Below, in pieces: positions 41,926 through 51,447 of a DNA stretch of 64,000 bases. Source of the stretch: Streptomyces sp. CB01635 (lineage in GTDB: Bacteria > Actinomycetota > Actinomycetes > Streptomycetales > Streptomycetaceae). The stretch is from contig NZ_NNBL01000008.1 in the NCBI RefSeq assembly GCF_002803065.1, positions 1-64,000 on the forward strand. The letters run 5' to 3'. The number at the start of each line of letters is the position of its first letter. Position 1 is the stretch's first letter. The translations under genes were made by a program, and so were the position numbers. Below the pieces are notes generated by a model. The model had not been told where the DNA came from. It made no database searches and saw nothing but the letters and a program-made list of their open reading frames with translations.

Positions 41926-43444
41926 TGTTCCTCCTGAGGTCGGCCCGAGAGGGGCTTGTGTCTCCCTGAAGGCCGGCCATCGGGTGCGGTGCCTGGCCCG
42001 CTCTCCGCGCAAACTGCGTGACCATCCGTGGGCGGGAGACACCGAGGTACTCCATGGTGACGTCACCGACGCCGAGTCGGTCGCCGCGGCCATGCGCGGC
42101 GTTGATGTCGCGTACTACCTGGTGCACTCCCTCGGATCCGGCTCCGGGTTCGAGGACACCGACCGGCGCGCGGCCCGGATCTTCGCCGAGCGGGCACACG
42201 CTGCCGGCGTACGGCGCATCGTCTACCTCGGCGGGCTCACTCCGCAGGACGTACCCGAGCAAGATCTTTCCCCGCACCTGCGCTCCAGGGCTGAGGTCGG
42301 TCGCATCTTCCTCGACGCCCCGGTGCCCGCCACCGTGCTGAGGGCCGGTGTGGTGATCGGCTCGGGATCGGCGTCCTTCGAGATGCTGCGCTATCTGACC
42401 GAGCGGCTGCCGGTGATGGTCACCCCCAGCTGGGTCCACACCCGCACGCAGCCCATCGGGGTCCGTGACGTGCTGCGCTATCTCGTCGGCTCGGCCACCA
42501 TGCCGACCGACGTCGACCGGGCTTTCGACATCGGCGGGCCGGACGTCCTGACCTATCGGGAGATGATGCGCCGCTACTCCGAGGTTGCCGGACTGCGGCG
42601 GCGGATCATCTTGCCGGTGCCCGTGCTCACTCCGCGGCTGTCCAGCCACTGGGTCGGCCTCGTGACGCCGGTACCGGCATCCATCGCCCGGCCCCTGACG
42701 GAGTCGCTCCGCCACGAGGTCGTCTGCCACGAGCACGACATCGCCTGCTACGTGCCCGACCCCCCGGGCCGGCCCCTGCCGTTCGACGAGGCGCTGGCCC
42801 TGGCGCTGCGGAGGGTACGGGAGGCGCAGGTCGCCACCCGGTGGTCGTCCGCCGCTCTCCCCGGGGCGCCCAGCGATCCGCTGCCCACCGACCCCGACTG
42901 GGCCGGCGGCAGCCTCTACGAGGACGAGCGGCAACTGCCTGTCGAGGCATCCCGGGAGGCCCTGTGGAAGGTGATCGAGGGCATCGGCGGCGACAACGGC
43001 TGGTACTCCTTCCCGCTGGCCTGGGCGGTCCGCGGCTGGCTGGACCGCTTCGTGGGCGGAGTCGGCCTGCGCCGCGGACGACGCGACGCGGAGCGTTTGC
43101 GGGTCGGCGACTCGCTGGACTTCTGGCGGGTCGAGGAGATCGAGCCCCTACAACTACTGCGGCTGCGCGCGGAGATGCGGCTGCCGGGCCTGGCGTGGCT
43201 GGAGATGTATGTCGAGACGGGCGCCGAGGGCGGTACCCGCTACCGGCAGCGCGCTCTGTTCCACCCCCGCGGCCTCCTGGGCCATGCCTACTGGTGGTCC
43301 GTCTCTCCCTTCCACGCCGTCGTCTTCGGCGGCATGGCCCGCAACATCACCCAAGCCGCCGCCAAGGGCATGAGCGCGCCCGGGGCCCCCAAGCACCCCG
43401 CCTGCGCAAGGCGCCCACGCATAGGGCGAAGACTCCCGCATTAA
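41918..43444 (+). pseudogene. SDR/DUF2867 oxidoreductase lacking its nucleotide-binding start
   Basis: The frame encodes an NmrA-type Rossmann protein with a C-terminal DUF2867 domain (about 508 residues from ATG 41918). From AGHRVRCLARSPRKL onwards it is normal (HGDVTDAESVAAAMRGVDVAYYLVHSL in pieces, AGVRRIVYLGGL, RAGVVIGSGSASFEML, FDIGGPDVLTYREM, and the DUF2867 part WYSFPLAWAVRGWLDRFVGG). The GxxGxxG loop and first strand are replaced by MCTVPPEVGPRGACVS. The 5' end was lost where it meets the broken SDR, so cofactor binding should fail. Confidence 0.65.
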
Positions 43445-44049
43445 CGATCTTGTTCGGGGACCGACACGCTTCAACCCGACTCAGCGCGGACGTGAAACCT
43501 CGCGGCCACGCCGTTGGCAGGACGGCCTGTCCGCCTGTTTAGGCGCGCTCTGGTCGCGCCTCGGAGGAACCGACATGAAAGACGTCGTGCTCTTATTTCC
43601 CACCTGGCACTACTTCCTCTGGAACCTCACGTCCCAGTCTCCAGGTGTCCAACATCAAGGGGAAGCTTCACTGCGCACCGGGGCTTTGTGCGGATGTGGC
43701 CCGGGCGACACGTCCTTGGATGGCCTGCTGCGAGATGGCTAGCACGATGGCGGAACCAGCGCACGGAACGTCATCTGCGATGGCGCCTGAGCGAGGCCGC
43801 AATGTCTCGTAACCGTGGCTACCAGCTACAGCCGCGGGCTTCTCGTCCCCGAGCTGGTTGCCGCAGGGCATGACGCAGGAGATCTACGTAACGGCTCGGT
43901 CCGCGATTGATGCTGAGTGCAGCTCCGTCTCGCGGGCAGCTGATCTGGGTGTTGCGACGAGCGTTGACCAGCCCGGGGTGTTGTGATGGGCGGTGCTCGG
44001 TCGGGATATTCGCTGGTCGCTGCTTGTTGATGGTGGTCATACTGCCGCG
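43445..44049. other. Intergenic region with one small candidate frame
   Basis: About 600 bp without a confirmed gene. The frame 43575-43742 (55 residues, MKDVVLLFPTWHYFLWNL) has an excellent ggaggaa site seven bases upstream and a TTA codon at position 7, but turns into low-complexity sequence. It may be the start of a gene whose remainder was lost. Confidence 0.35.
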
Positions 44050-44580
44050 ATGGATCCAGTGATTCTCGAGACCGACCGTCTGCTGCTGCGGGCCTTCACA
44101 CCTGCCGACGTGGATGCGGTGTACGAAGCCTGCCAGGACGAAGACATCCAGTTCTACACCCCGGTGCCGGTGCCGTACCGGCGTGCGGACGCGGAGAAGC
44201 TCGTCGGCGAGAAGCTGCCCGCCCAGTGGGCCGAGGACAAGGACTACACCCTCGGCGCGTTCCGCAAGGACACCGGCGCCCTGGTCGGCTCGTACTGCCT
44301 GACCCTCATCAGCCGCGGCGTCTGGGAGCTCGGTTACTGGGCGGTCAAGGAGCAGCGCGGACGCGGGTACTCGGTTGAGGCCGCTCAGGCTTTGTGTGAC
44401 TGGGGCTGGGCCACGCTCGACGTGCACCGCATCGAGTGGTGGGCCATGGCCGGGAACACCGGCTCGCGTGCCGTCGCCGAGAATCTCGGCTTCACCGTCG
44501 AAGGGACACTGCGCAATCGCGGCATCGCCAACGATGGCAAGCCGCACGACTGGTGGGTAGGCGGACTGCTGAGGCCCTGA
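44050..44580 (+). CDS. GNAT-family acetyltransferase (RimJ/RimL type)
   Basis: This 176-residue acetyltransferase transfers acetyl from acetyl-CoA to an amine. The RimJ/RimL signature is present: ILETDRLLLRAFTPAD (residues 4-19), YTLGAFRKDTGALVG, ELGYWAVKEQRGRGYSVEA (the V/I-x-x-x-x-QRxxG acetyl-CoA loop), LDVHRIEWWAM and NTGSRAVAENLGFTVEG. ATG 44050 is chosen because the family motif begins right after. The acceptor (ribosomal protein or small molecule) cannot be told. Confidence 0.85.
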   Translation: MDPVILETDRLLLRAFTPADVDAVYEACQDEDIQFYTPVPVPYRRADAEKLVGEKLPAQWAEDKDYTLGAFRKDTGALVGSYCLTLISRGVWELGYWAVKEQRGRGYSVEAAQALCDWGWATLDVHRIEWWAMAGNTGSRAVAENLGFTVEGTLRNRGIANDGKPHDWWVGGLLRP

Positions 44581-44934
44581 TGCTCCGGCCGATGCTTCGC
44601 CGGCTGCGTTTGCCCTTCTGCAGGGAAGTCCCCGATTCGGACAGCTCCCGTAGAAGAGCCACACCCATTGACGCGAGCTGTCACCAGCGGAGGCTGACAC
44701 GCCCTCCGTGCGCGTTGCCGGAACTCAGGAAAGGATGGGGCAGGACCGCAGAACGATGCCGGCTCGTTGTAGGCAGTACCTCCCGCCCGGCTGACGCATG
44801 CGGCGGCCCGGCTCTCGGCGTGCCCCTCACCTCGTCTAAACATCGGCCCCTGTAAGCGCGACAGGGCTGCGCATTGAGCAAAGGCCATCCAACCCATCCG
44901 CCGGAGGTGCGCTCCCGCGTCGTAACCTGACGCC
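44581..44934. other. Intergenic region
   Basis: About 350 bp between two plus-strand genes. Only shadow frames are seen and no hairpin stands out. Confidence 0.4.
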
Positions 44935-45591
44935 ATGACCGCCGATGCGCACGTAATCCCCGACGAAGCCTTCAAACTGCTGATGGCCGGCAACCACCGA
45001 TTCGTTGCCGGCAGCCCGGAGCATCCCAACCAGGACGCCGCGCGACGAGCAGCGCTGGCCTCGGTGCAGCAACCGTTCGCAGTGCTCTTCGGCTGCTCGG
45101 ACTCCCGGCTGGCTGCCGAGATCATCTTTGACCGCGGTCTGGGAGACCTCTTCGTCGTGCGCACGGCAGGACACGTGGCAGGACCCGAGGTCCTGGGCAG
45201 CCTCGAGTACGGCGTGGGTCTGCTGAACTGCCCGCTGGTGGTGGTCCTCGGCCACGAAGGGTGTGGCGCTGTCGCCGCGACCCGCACTGCGATCGAGAAC
45301 GGCGTCGCCGCGGACGGGTACGTACGCGACGTCATAGAGCGGGTCACGCCGAGCGTGCTCGCAGCCCGCGCCGCAGGCCTCACCCAGGACAGCGCCATCA
45401 TCGCAGCGCACACCCGCAACACAGTCGATCTGCTCCTGGACCGCTCCCGCATCCTGGCCGACCACGTCACGGCCGGACGCACCGCAGTGGTCGGCCTGAC
45501 CTACAGCCTGGCCGACGGCAGCGCACAGCTCGTAGCAGCCCACGGACTGACAGCGGCCACGGCGCACCCCGCCAACGCCCACACCGGCTGA
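44935..45591 (+). CDS. Beta-class carbonic anhydrase
   Basis: This 218-residue enzyme hydrates carbon dioxide in the cytoplasm. Zinc ligands are Cys54, His107 and Cys110 (CSDSR with Asp56-Arg58 dyad; GHEGCGA). FVVRTAGHV (about 73-81) and GSLEYGVGLL are the conserved strand and helix. It lacks a signal peptide. The start ATG 44935 gives a normal length for the family. No operon partner is adjacent. Confidence 0.9.
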   Translation: MTADAHVIPDEAFKLLMAGNHRFVAGSPEHPNQDAARRAALASVQQPFAVLFGCSDSRLAAEIIFDRGLGDLFVVRTAGHVAGPEVLGSLEYGVGLLNCPLVVVLGHEGCGAVAATRTAIENGVAADGYVRDVIERVTPSVLAARAAGLTQDSAIIAAHTRNTVDLLLDRSRILADHVTAGRTAVVGLTYSLADGSAQLVAAHGLTAATAHPANAHTG

Positions 45592-45655
45592 CACAGGATC
45601 GCGCCTTGAAGCCCCATGTTGAGCGACGGTTCAGCGTCGTGAGTGAGTGGCGTCG

Positions 45656-45970
45656 ATGTGCTTGCTCCCCAGGAAGCGGGTGCCGCTGAGCGATCCGGAA
45701 AGGCAGCCGGAGAACGTCCGGTCCACGGCCAACCTCTTCGAGCTACCTGCCGTCTCCCATTTCGGTGTCGGGGTCATCGGGGGGCCGGAATTTGGGGCCT
45801 GGAGGGAGCTGACCGTGCAAACCATGACGACGAACTGGGCGCTCGCACAAGACTATGAGGGCTTCCCATTGATGCACCACTGGCGGGCCCTGCCGCACCC
45901 CGGGCAGTCGCTTCCCGAGGAACTGGCCGACGTGGAGAAGGCTGTCACCTACTGGGGAGATGGGACATGA
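45656..45970 (+). CDS. Hypothetical protein, possibly a gene end
   Basis: A frame of about 104 residues ends in TMTTNWALAQDYEGFPLMHHWRA, cut here into description, and then SLPEELADVEKAVTYWGD. It has good Trp/Tyr content unlike shadow frames. The N-terminal part (up to about residue 25) is low in quality and no ribosome site is clear; ATG 45656 or GTG 45647 are possible starts. No family recognised. Confidence 0.35.
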   Translation: MCLLPRKRVPLSDPERQPENVRSTANLFELPAVSHFGVGVIGGPEFGAWRELTVQTMTTNWALAQDYEGFPLMHHWRALPHPGQSLPEELADVEKAVTYWGDGT

Positions 45971-46223
45971 CGTTCAGCGTTGACCCGATCAGTGCGAGGG
46001 CGACCACAAGCACGCTCAGGCGTTCGCCCCCGCCACGGGCGGGGGGCCGCGCAACCGGTCATGGGGGGGCGCACCTGTCACGCGGTCGGGCTCGCGCATC
46101 ACCACTGAATCTCCTCGCCCGTCAGTAAACGTCGTGGGAGGGCAGGTGCCCCGGGAAGCCCCAACCGTGATCGACTACTTGCGAGTGCGCTACGCCGCGT
46201 AGGACCAGGTCGTGAGCACGTGT

Positions 46224-46403
46224 TCAGCGTCGACGCGACGTTCTGGTACGCGCCCAGCCACCGGCTCCCGCCAGATGGAGAGCCAGAGCGGTGAGCCCGA
46301 GGAGCATGACGTTCACGGACGAGAAGACGTCGTTCGTCGCGATGTCGGCGGCATTGATCAGGAATGCCAGGAAGAACAGCACGGCGGAGGCGATGGCAAA
46401 CAT
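46224..46403 (-). CDS. Small two-pass membrane protein
   Basis: This 59-residue protein starts at ATG 46403 with an aggag site seven bases before it. It has two hydrophobic segments (FAIASAVLFFLAFLIN and VNVMLLGLTALALHLAGAG) with an acidic ADIATNDVFSS loop between and a basic tail. It resembles small Streptomyces membrane proteins of unknown function. It is divergent from the small gene at 46533, and the control region holds a SigB-like promoter. Confidence 0.7.
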   Translation of the reverse strand: MFAIASAVLFFLAFLINAADIATNDVFSSVNVMLLGLTALALHLAGAGGWARTRTSRRR

Positions 46404-46447
46404 GGGAACTCCTGTTCCTTGTCGTTGTCGCCCGTGTGCCCGCTTTC

Positions 46448-46472
46448 GTGTTCCGTACTGCTTCCCGGGTAG
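46448..46472 (+). promoter_or_regulatory. Candidate SigB-type promoter
   Basis: GTGT, a 15-base spacer and GGGTAG match the GNNT-N14-16-GGGTA(C/T) pattern of Streptomyces stress sigma factors except for the last base. It lies 60 bases before the ATG of the gene at 46533. Confidence 0.45.
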
Positions 46473-46532
46473 CCGCAACGTGAGCGGCGACGCGATGTGG
46501 CGGCTCTTGGCGAACGACACCTTGGAGGCGTC

Positions 46533-46676
46533 ATGCCCGGCATTCTCGACCGGATCAAGCAGTACAGCCGCAGTCCGCAGGGCCAGCGGGCCATCGCGAC
46601 GGCGCGCCGGACGGCCGCGGACCCCCGCAAGCAGGCTCAGGCTCGCGCGTGGCTCAACCGACTGCGGCGTCGATGA
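46533..46676 (+). CDS. Small basic protein
   Basis: This 47-residue, strongly basic helical protein (IKQYSRSPQGQRAIATARRT, then PRKQAQARAWLNRLRRR) has a ttggagg ribosome site. Short proteins of this type (RSPQGxxA…ADPRKRxQ) are widespread in Streptomyces and could bind nucleic acid. A SigB-like promoter lies upstream, hinting at stress control. Confidence 0.65.
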   Translation: MPGILDRIKQYSRSPQGQRAIATARRTAADPRKQAQARAWLNRLRRR

Positions 46677-47349
46677 ACGACGACGATGTCGCGCTTCCGG
46701 AACGATAGCCGCAGATGACGAAAGAGCGCAGATGACTCCCAGTGTCCTAGTCGCCTGCGATGCCGCGGCCCTGCGTGCGCCACCGCGAGGGGTCTGGGTG
46801 TAGCCGGTCAGGTGTAGACGTGCGTCATCGGTCTGTACTCGGCCTCGTTCCTGGCTGGTGCGCCGTCCGGACTCTCGGCCGGCATCGTCGCATCCCGGGT
46901 CGGCAAGCGCACGCACCCGGGCGGCCCTTGGCCAACCCGCCCCCGACAAGGGCCGCTTTGATTGCTGCGCCCTCTGGCAGGATTCGGACGGGGTGGTCCA
47001 CGACGCCGACTGCACCCGCCAGTTCGACGCCGACGACGAACTCGCGTCCCCCTGCTGTGGCGTGTTCTGGCGCGGCGCGGAACGCGGGTCTCGTGCGCGG
47101 CCCAGCGTCCCCCGCAAAGGAGCGGTCCGCGTTCGGATGCTGTGACTCGTCGAGCGGAGCCGGTGAGCATGCCCGGGGAAATCGGGGGCAGTTGGTGTCC
47201 GTCGATCCGCAGGACAACAGAACAGGCGGCGCCTCGTGCTGAATCCCGAACTGATGGCCATCCGGGCTCAGCGCAACTGCACGTCGGCAAACCGGCTCAG
47301 GAAGCCCTGGCCAGCGAGCACCTCATCCAGCCGCTAGCCCGAGGAGAAC
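46677..47349. other. 670-bp region without an intact gene
   Basis: Overlapping frames only. The right end, at 47280-47349, contains pieces that belong to the 5' part of the IS110 transposase in other frames (EHLIQPLARGEREARRVLLVTHNG), so the decayed element begins here. Confidence 0.4.
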
Positions 47350-48033
47350 GTGAGGCCCGGCGAGTCCTCCTCGTCACCCACAACGGGCGCCGTCCTCGCC
47401 TCCACAGCCACGATCAATCAGTTCAAGGGCTTGATCGTCTCGACACCCGACGACTTTGGTGCCGAACTGCGGAAATTCAAGCGTCCGGCCCAGATCGGCA
47501 GTTGCGCTCAGCTGAGCGACCGCCCAGCCCAAAGCGTCGAGCACATGACGATCCAGGCCCTGAGGTCCACCGCTCAGCGCGTCCAAGCACTGCAAGTTGA
47601 GGCCAAGGATCTCGAGGGCGAGATCCTTGGCCTTGTGCGTCAGATGTCTCCAGAGCTTCTGGAGCTGCAAGGAGTCGGGCCCATCACCGCGGCTCAGGTG
47701 CTGGTCAGCTGGTCGCACCCCGGCCGCTTCCGCTCCAAGGCCGGCTTCGCATCCTTCGCCGGCGTCTCGCCGATCCCGGCCTCCTCAGGGCTCACGAACC
47801 GCCACCGGATCAATCGCAGCGGTGACCGGCAGCTGAACCGCGCTCTGCACACCGTCACGCTCATCCGCATGCGGCTGGACCCCGCAACGAAGACATACGT
47901 CGCCCGCAGGATCAGCGACGGCAAGACCTCCCGCGACGCACAGCACTGCCTGAAACGAGCCGTCTGCCGCCAACTCTTCAAGATCCTCGAACGCTCGGAC
48001 CGAACCCCCAATGATCTCCACCGAACCGCTTGA
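47350..48033 (+). pseudogene. IS110-family transposase, N-terminal catalytic domain lost
   Basis: The last 200 residues of an IS110/IS116/IS902 transposase are intact: TINQFKGLIVSTPDD, LRSTAQRVQALQVEAKDLEG, then the Transposase_20 domain (LLELQGVGPITAAQVLVSWS, FASFAGVSPIPASSGLTNRH) and the end CRQLFKILER. The RuvC-like DEDD domain of about 180 residues is missing. It cannot transpose unaided. The gene lies inside a broken luciferase-type gene. Confidence 0.8.
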
Positions 48034-48044
48034 CGCGACATGGC

Positions 48045-48360
48045 AGCCTCGGGGGGCGGGAACGACAACTCGGTCACGCGGTGCCCAGGCCGAGGGCCGG
48101 GGCGAGTTCGCGCGGCGCGGGCAGGGGGTCGGTAGCGGGATCGTCGCCGAGGAGATGCCGGTGCCGACCACCAGCCGCTCGGTGCCACCGAGCAGGGCAG
48201 CGGTCTGGGTGAAGTACTCCTTGCCTCCGGCTTCGCCATAGAACAGCCATGCGTAGCCGAGGTTCTCGATCTCGCGGGCGCGTGCCATCACGTCGCTGAT
48301 CGGCCACCGGTCGCTGGTCCATCACACGCCGACAGGAGCGGTGAAGTTGATGTCGGCGCC
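48045..48360 (-). pseudogene. F420-dependent luciferase-like oxidoreductase fragment
   Basis: The minus strand encodes the N-terminal 80 or so residues of an LLM-class oxidoreductase (ADINFTAPVGV, stop, WTSDRWPISDVMARAREIEN in two pieces, GYAWLFYGEAGGKEYFTQTA, LLGGTERLVVGTGIS). A TGA at the place of a conserved Trp and a later frame change break it, and the rest is replaced by the IS110 fragment. Confidence 0.65.
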
Positions 48361-48489
48361 ATGCTTTGAGGCTGTCGGCGCCGACAAGCGGAACCGACGC
48401 CCCCAGAAAACGCGTTGAGGCGCACGCGGCAGCGCAGACATCTGGCCGCACGACGTGTGCGGCGCCAGCTTCGGGGTAGTGGGCGCCGC

Positions 48490-49197
48490 ATGGAACCCGA
48501 ACCTCGTCTGCGGCGGCACTCATGGGGCTGGAATCTGGTACGCGCCCTTGTCATGGCGGTTGGTTTCGTCTGCATGGTGGCGTTCGCCGTCGCGCTGGCG
48601 AAGGCCACACTCGTCCCGTCACCCGCGTCAGTACCGTTGACCCACACCAACCTGCACCCCGGCAGCTCGATTCGGCTGTACTTCAACCAGCCTGACTGGC
48701 GAGACACAATCAAGCAGGTCGGAGGGAACGTCGTTCTGGGAGTGCCGTTCGGATTCCTGCTGCCGGTGATCTTCCCACGCACACGGGGCTTCGTCCGAGT
48801 GGTGCTCATGACAGCGTTCGTGATGCTCACCGTAGAGATCGCTCAAGGACTGCTGGTCGCCGGCCGGGCATTCGACATCGACGATGTGATCCTCAATGCG
48901 ACGGGCGCCTTCCTCGGGTATCTCATCCTTGGCCGCAGGCTCGGCCGGGCGTTGCATCCGCGCCGCGTCCACTGGTGGCGCCCGCGCGCCGAACCAGCCG
49001 ACGAGCCAGCTCGGGCCGCTGCCGTCAAGGAAAGCCGGCAACACTGGATGTGGGCCTGGAGCAATAGCGATGCTCGCACCACGTCGGCCACCAAAACAAG
49101 CGCCAAGACAAAGACCAAGACAACGGCCAAGAAACAAACTGCGCCGAAGCCCCCCCGCAAGAAGATTCCCGCTTTGCTGCGGGCCAAGCGCCCCTGA
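48490..49197 (+). CDS. VanZ-like membrane protein
   Basis: This 235-residue protein has four membrane segments (LVMAVGFVCMVAFAVALA, VVLGVPFGFLLPVIF, VVLMTAFVMLTVEIAQGLL, ILNATGAFLGYLILG). It carries the VanZ features NVVLGVPFGFLLP, TVEIAQGLL and FDIDDVILNATGAFLG. The C-terminal 70 residues are a Lys/Thr-rich basic tail (KTSAKTKTKTTAKKQ), which is not part of the VanZ domain. VanZ in enterococci gives low-level teicoplanin resistance; the role of actinobacterial members is unclear. Confidence 0.85.
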   Translation: MEPEPRLRRHSWGWNLVRALVMAVGFVCMVAFAVALAKATLVPSPASVPLTHTNLHPGSSIRLYFNQPDWRDTIKQVGGNVVLGVPFGFLLPVIFPRTRGFVRVVLMTAFVMLTVEIAQGLLVAGRAFDIDDVILNATGAFLGYLILGRRLGRALHPRRVHWWRPRAEPADEPARAAAVKESRQHWMWAWSNSDARTTSATKTSAKTKTKTTAKKQTAPKPPRKKIPALLRAKRP

Positions 49198-49309
49198 TCC
49201 TGGACGCCGCCCGCCACGATACGAGCATCCTCCCTGAGGCACTGGTGAAGCTTTACCTTGATCGCGGACACCTGGAGACTGGGACGTGTGAGCTCAGAAG
49301 CAGCGCCAG

Positions 49310-49543
49310 GTGGGAAGCAATTACACGAAGCGGTACTCGGAGGAGTTCAAGCGGGATGCGATCGCTCTCGTGGCCTCCTCGGGCGGAACGGTGACCGACA
49401 TGGCCCGGGAACTCGGCATCGATGGCCATTTCACCGAGGATCTCGAGCCCAGCGAGCTCATCAGGCCCGGCCGCTGGAAGCGCCGTTCGACCCTCCAGCG
49501 CGCCAGGGAAGCAGCTGTCGTACCCATCCGGCGCTTCCCCTGA
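49310..49543 (+). pseudogene. IS3-type transposase OrfA fragment
   Basis: The frame begins MGSNYTKRYSEEFKRDAIAL and continues VASSGGTVTDMARELGI, the helix-turn-helix start of an IS3-family OrfA. It then goes out of family after residue 37. The rest of OrfA and all of OrfB are missing. Confidence 0.7.
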
Positions 49544-49924
49544 CCCGCCAGACCCATCACCGCGGCAGTCCCACGGCGGCCAACTACATTACCCGCGAGG
49601 GCTGAAGCCCCTTTCCCGGCACGTGGGCCTCAGTGTGGCCAGCCCCGGCCCAGTTGCTGGACTGGGGCCCATCGCTTCGCGGGTTGTTGGCGCCACGAGC
49701 GATAACCCGGAAGGGACCACTCGGTGTTCCCCCTACTCGGGAGCCGATCAAAGCCTTGCAGACTTCGCCCACAAGGGCGCCGAGGTCCCACGGCGCCACA
49801 GCCTATTGGTCCCAGAGACCGAGCGTCGTATCAACAGCGTCTGAGCTGAAACCTGCGAGGACCTTGTCCTCCTGGCCGAGAGGAATTCCTCGTTCTCAAA
49901 GGTCACCCCGCAGCGAGCGGCGGG
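49544..49924. other. Intergenic region
   Basis: About 380 bp of DNA with only short shadow frames, probably the decayed tail of the transposon fragment before it. Confidence 0.4.
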
Positions 49925-49997
49925 GACCGAACGACGCGACAGCGGTGGGGCGGACTCTCCCAAGGAGTCCGCCCCACCGCTGTCGCGTCGTTCGGTC
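49925..49997 (-). terminator. Very long perfect hairpin after the CsbD gene
   Basis: Arms at 49925-49957 and 49965-49997 are perfect complements over 33 bp with a seven-base loop. It ends two bases beyond the CsbD stop. It should terminate that transcript; such a long, GC-rich perfect stem is unusual. Confidence 0.85.
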
Positions 49998-49999
49998 GG

Positions 50000-50173
50000 C
50001 TAGTGCTTGCCGACATCCTTGATCTTCTCCTTCGCCTCTCGGGCGTCGCCTTTCTTGCGCTCGGTGCGGCCCTCGACGGTCAGACGTTCGTTGCCGACAG
50101 CGCGTCCCGCGATCTCCTTGGCGGCGCCCGTGACCTGCTCGGTCTTGGCCTTGGCCTTCTCGTTGGCAGTCAA
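50000..50173 (-). CDS. CsbD-family stress protein
   Basis: This 57-residue, highly charged protein matches CsbD: NEKAKAKTEQVTGAAKEIAG, GNERLTVEGRTERKKGDA, and the last helix AKEKIKDVGKH. TTG 50173 with gggag 11 bases upstream is the only sensible start. CsbD proteins are general-stress proteins of unknown mechanism under SigB-type control. Its neighbours include a SigB-family sigma factor, which fits. Confidence 0.85.
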   Translation of the reverse strand: MTANEKAKAKTEQVTGAAKEIAGRAVGNERLTVEGRTERKKGDAREAKEKIKDVGKH

Positions 50174-50429
50174 GTCCGCTCACACTCCCTTGGCTTGGAC
50201 ATCATGTGCTGTCAGTTCGTGTGGCCACGGATCAACAGCGCAAACATGAGTGGCAGCGACTTTCCCCGGAGGGATAACCACGGCATCCGATGCATGACCA
50301 GTGCGGGCAAAGGCATTGAGCGAGCGACCATGGCGCGATCAAATTCCCTCACCTCTGTAAAACAAACGCCTCTTTCATGCGTTTGCGTGAGTGAGACGAG
50401 GACATATGGCGGTCAGGAGGTCGACAACG

Positions 50430-50600
50430 ATGGCTTCCCTGATTCTTGTTCTTCTTCTGGCTCTGATCCTCCTCGGCGCGGGCTTCGCGTAGAAGGCCCT
50501 GTGGTGGATCGCGGTCATCGTCCTGGTGCTGTGGCTGCTCGGCTTCGTGATCCGCCCGGCGGCGAGCGGCGGCCGCAAGGGCCGCTGGTACCGATGGTGA
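50430..50600 (+). pseudogene. Small hydrophobic protein with an in-frame TAG
   Basis: ATG 50430 (aggagg site) starts MASLILVLLLALILLGAGFA, then meets a TAG at 50490-50492. The frame continues KALWWIAVIVLVLWLLGFVI and RPAASGGRKGRWYRW to a stop at 50600. The whole would be a typical 56-residue two-pass hydrophobic protein of Streptomyces stress loci. The amber codon replaces one residue between the two membrane segments. Confidence 0.7.
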
Positions 50601-51008
50601 TCACCGCCGACTGAAGACGGCCCGCGGCGGATGCAGCACTACCGCCAGGGCGATGGACTGAGGGGTGGACCCGACCTGGGACGGTCGGTTCCACCCCTCT
50701 TCTGCGCACCTGCGAAGGACTACCCGTCTGCTAGGCCGACGTGCTCAAGCATCAAATCGACGTTCCACGGAAAGCTCGCTGGATCGATCGCATGCAGACG
50801 TGCCGTGCGCGGAAGGCGGAACACAGCCGATGGGGACCAGTATTGGCAGAGTGTCCGAGGTGCCATCCTTGTGCTGTATGACGTTGACGCTCTGCCTTTG
50901 GGTGGGTAGGAGGAGTGTCGTGCGACGGGTCGGGCAGGTGGGATAACGCGGCGGCACACCTGCCGATTGACGAGCTCGCAGAACGACGCAGAGAGGGGCG
51001 AGGTCTTC
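50601..51008. other. Intergenic region with a terminator hairpin
   Basis: A composite hairpin at 50660-50699 (ten-bp outer stem, six-bp inner stem) ends the upstream transcript. The rest should contain the promoter of the ATPase gene at 51009; a GGGTAG sequence at 50904-50909 resembles a SigB -10 box, but no matching -35 box is seen. Confidence 0.5.
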
Positions 51009-51395
51009 ATGACCACTCACACGGCGCCCGAGATCCAGGAGATGCGCTGTCACGACGCGCGCGCCGAGGTCAGGGCAGTTGTGGAAACCGCCTGCCGGCT
51101 GCCCTCAGGCCAGGCCAGACGTTTTCGTGAGGATGCCCTGCTGGTGGCCAGCGAGTTGACGTCCAACGCGATCCTGCACGGCGGCGGGCTCACCCGGTTC
51201 CACGCCCGCATCGAAGACGGATCCCTGTTGATACAGGTGAGCGACCACAGCACGACGACGCCTCACCTCGTACTCCACAACCCCGGACTGCCCGGCGGCT
51301 TCGGCTGGATGATCACCCAGCGCCTCGCCTCACACGTCTCCGTTGACATCCAGCCCGACGGCAAGACCATCACAGCCGTCCTCGCCCTGCCGTAG
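51009..51395 (+). CDS. RsbW-like anti-sigma ATPase domain protein
   Basis: This 128-residue GHKL ATPase/kinase has an N box EDALLVASELTSNAILHG (about 38-55), G1 (QVSDHSTTTPHLV) and G2 (GGFGWMITQRLASHV) regions. ATG 51009 has a gagg site. Proteins of this class bind a sigma factor and phosphorylate STAS antagonists. It lies 134 bp upstream of the SigB-family gene and close to two STAS genes, so it is likely the anti-sigma partner of this module. Confidence 0.82.
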   Translation: MTTHTAPEIQEMRCHDARAEVRAVVETACRLPSGQARRFREDALLVASELTSNAILHGGGLTRFHARIEDGSLLIQVSDHSTTTPHLVLHNPGLPGGFGWMITQRLASHVSVDIQPDGKTITAVLALP

Positions 51396-51447
51396 AGCAC
51401 AGGTCGCTCATCACCGGACACTCGGAAGGATCTTCCGGCTTCCGCTT

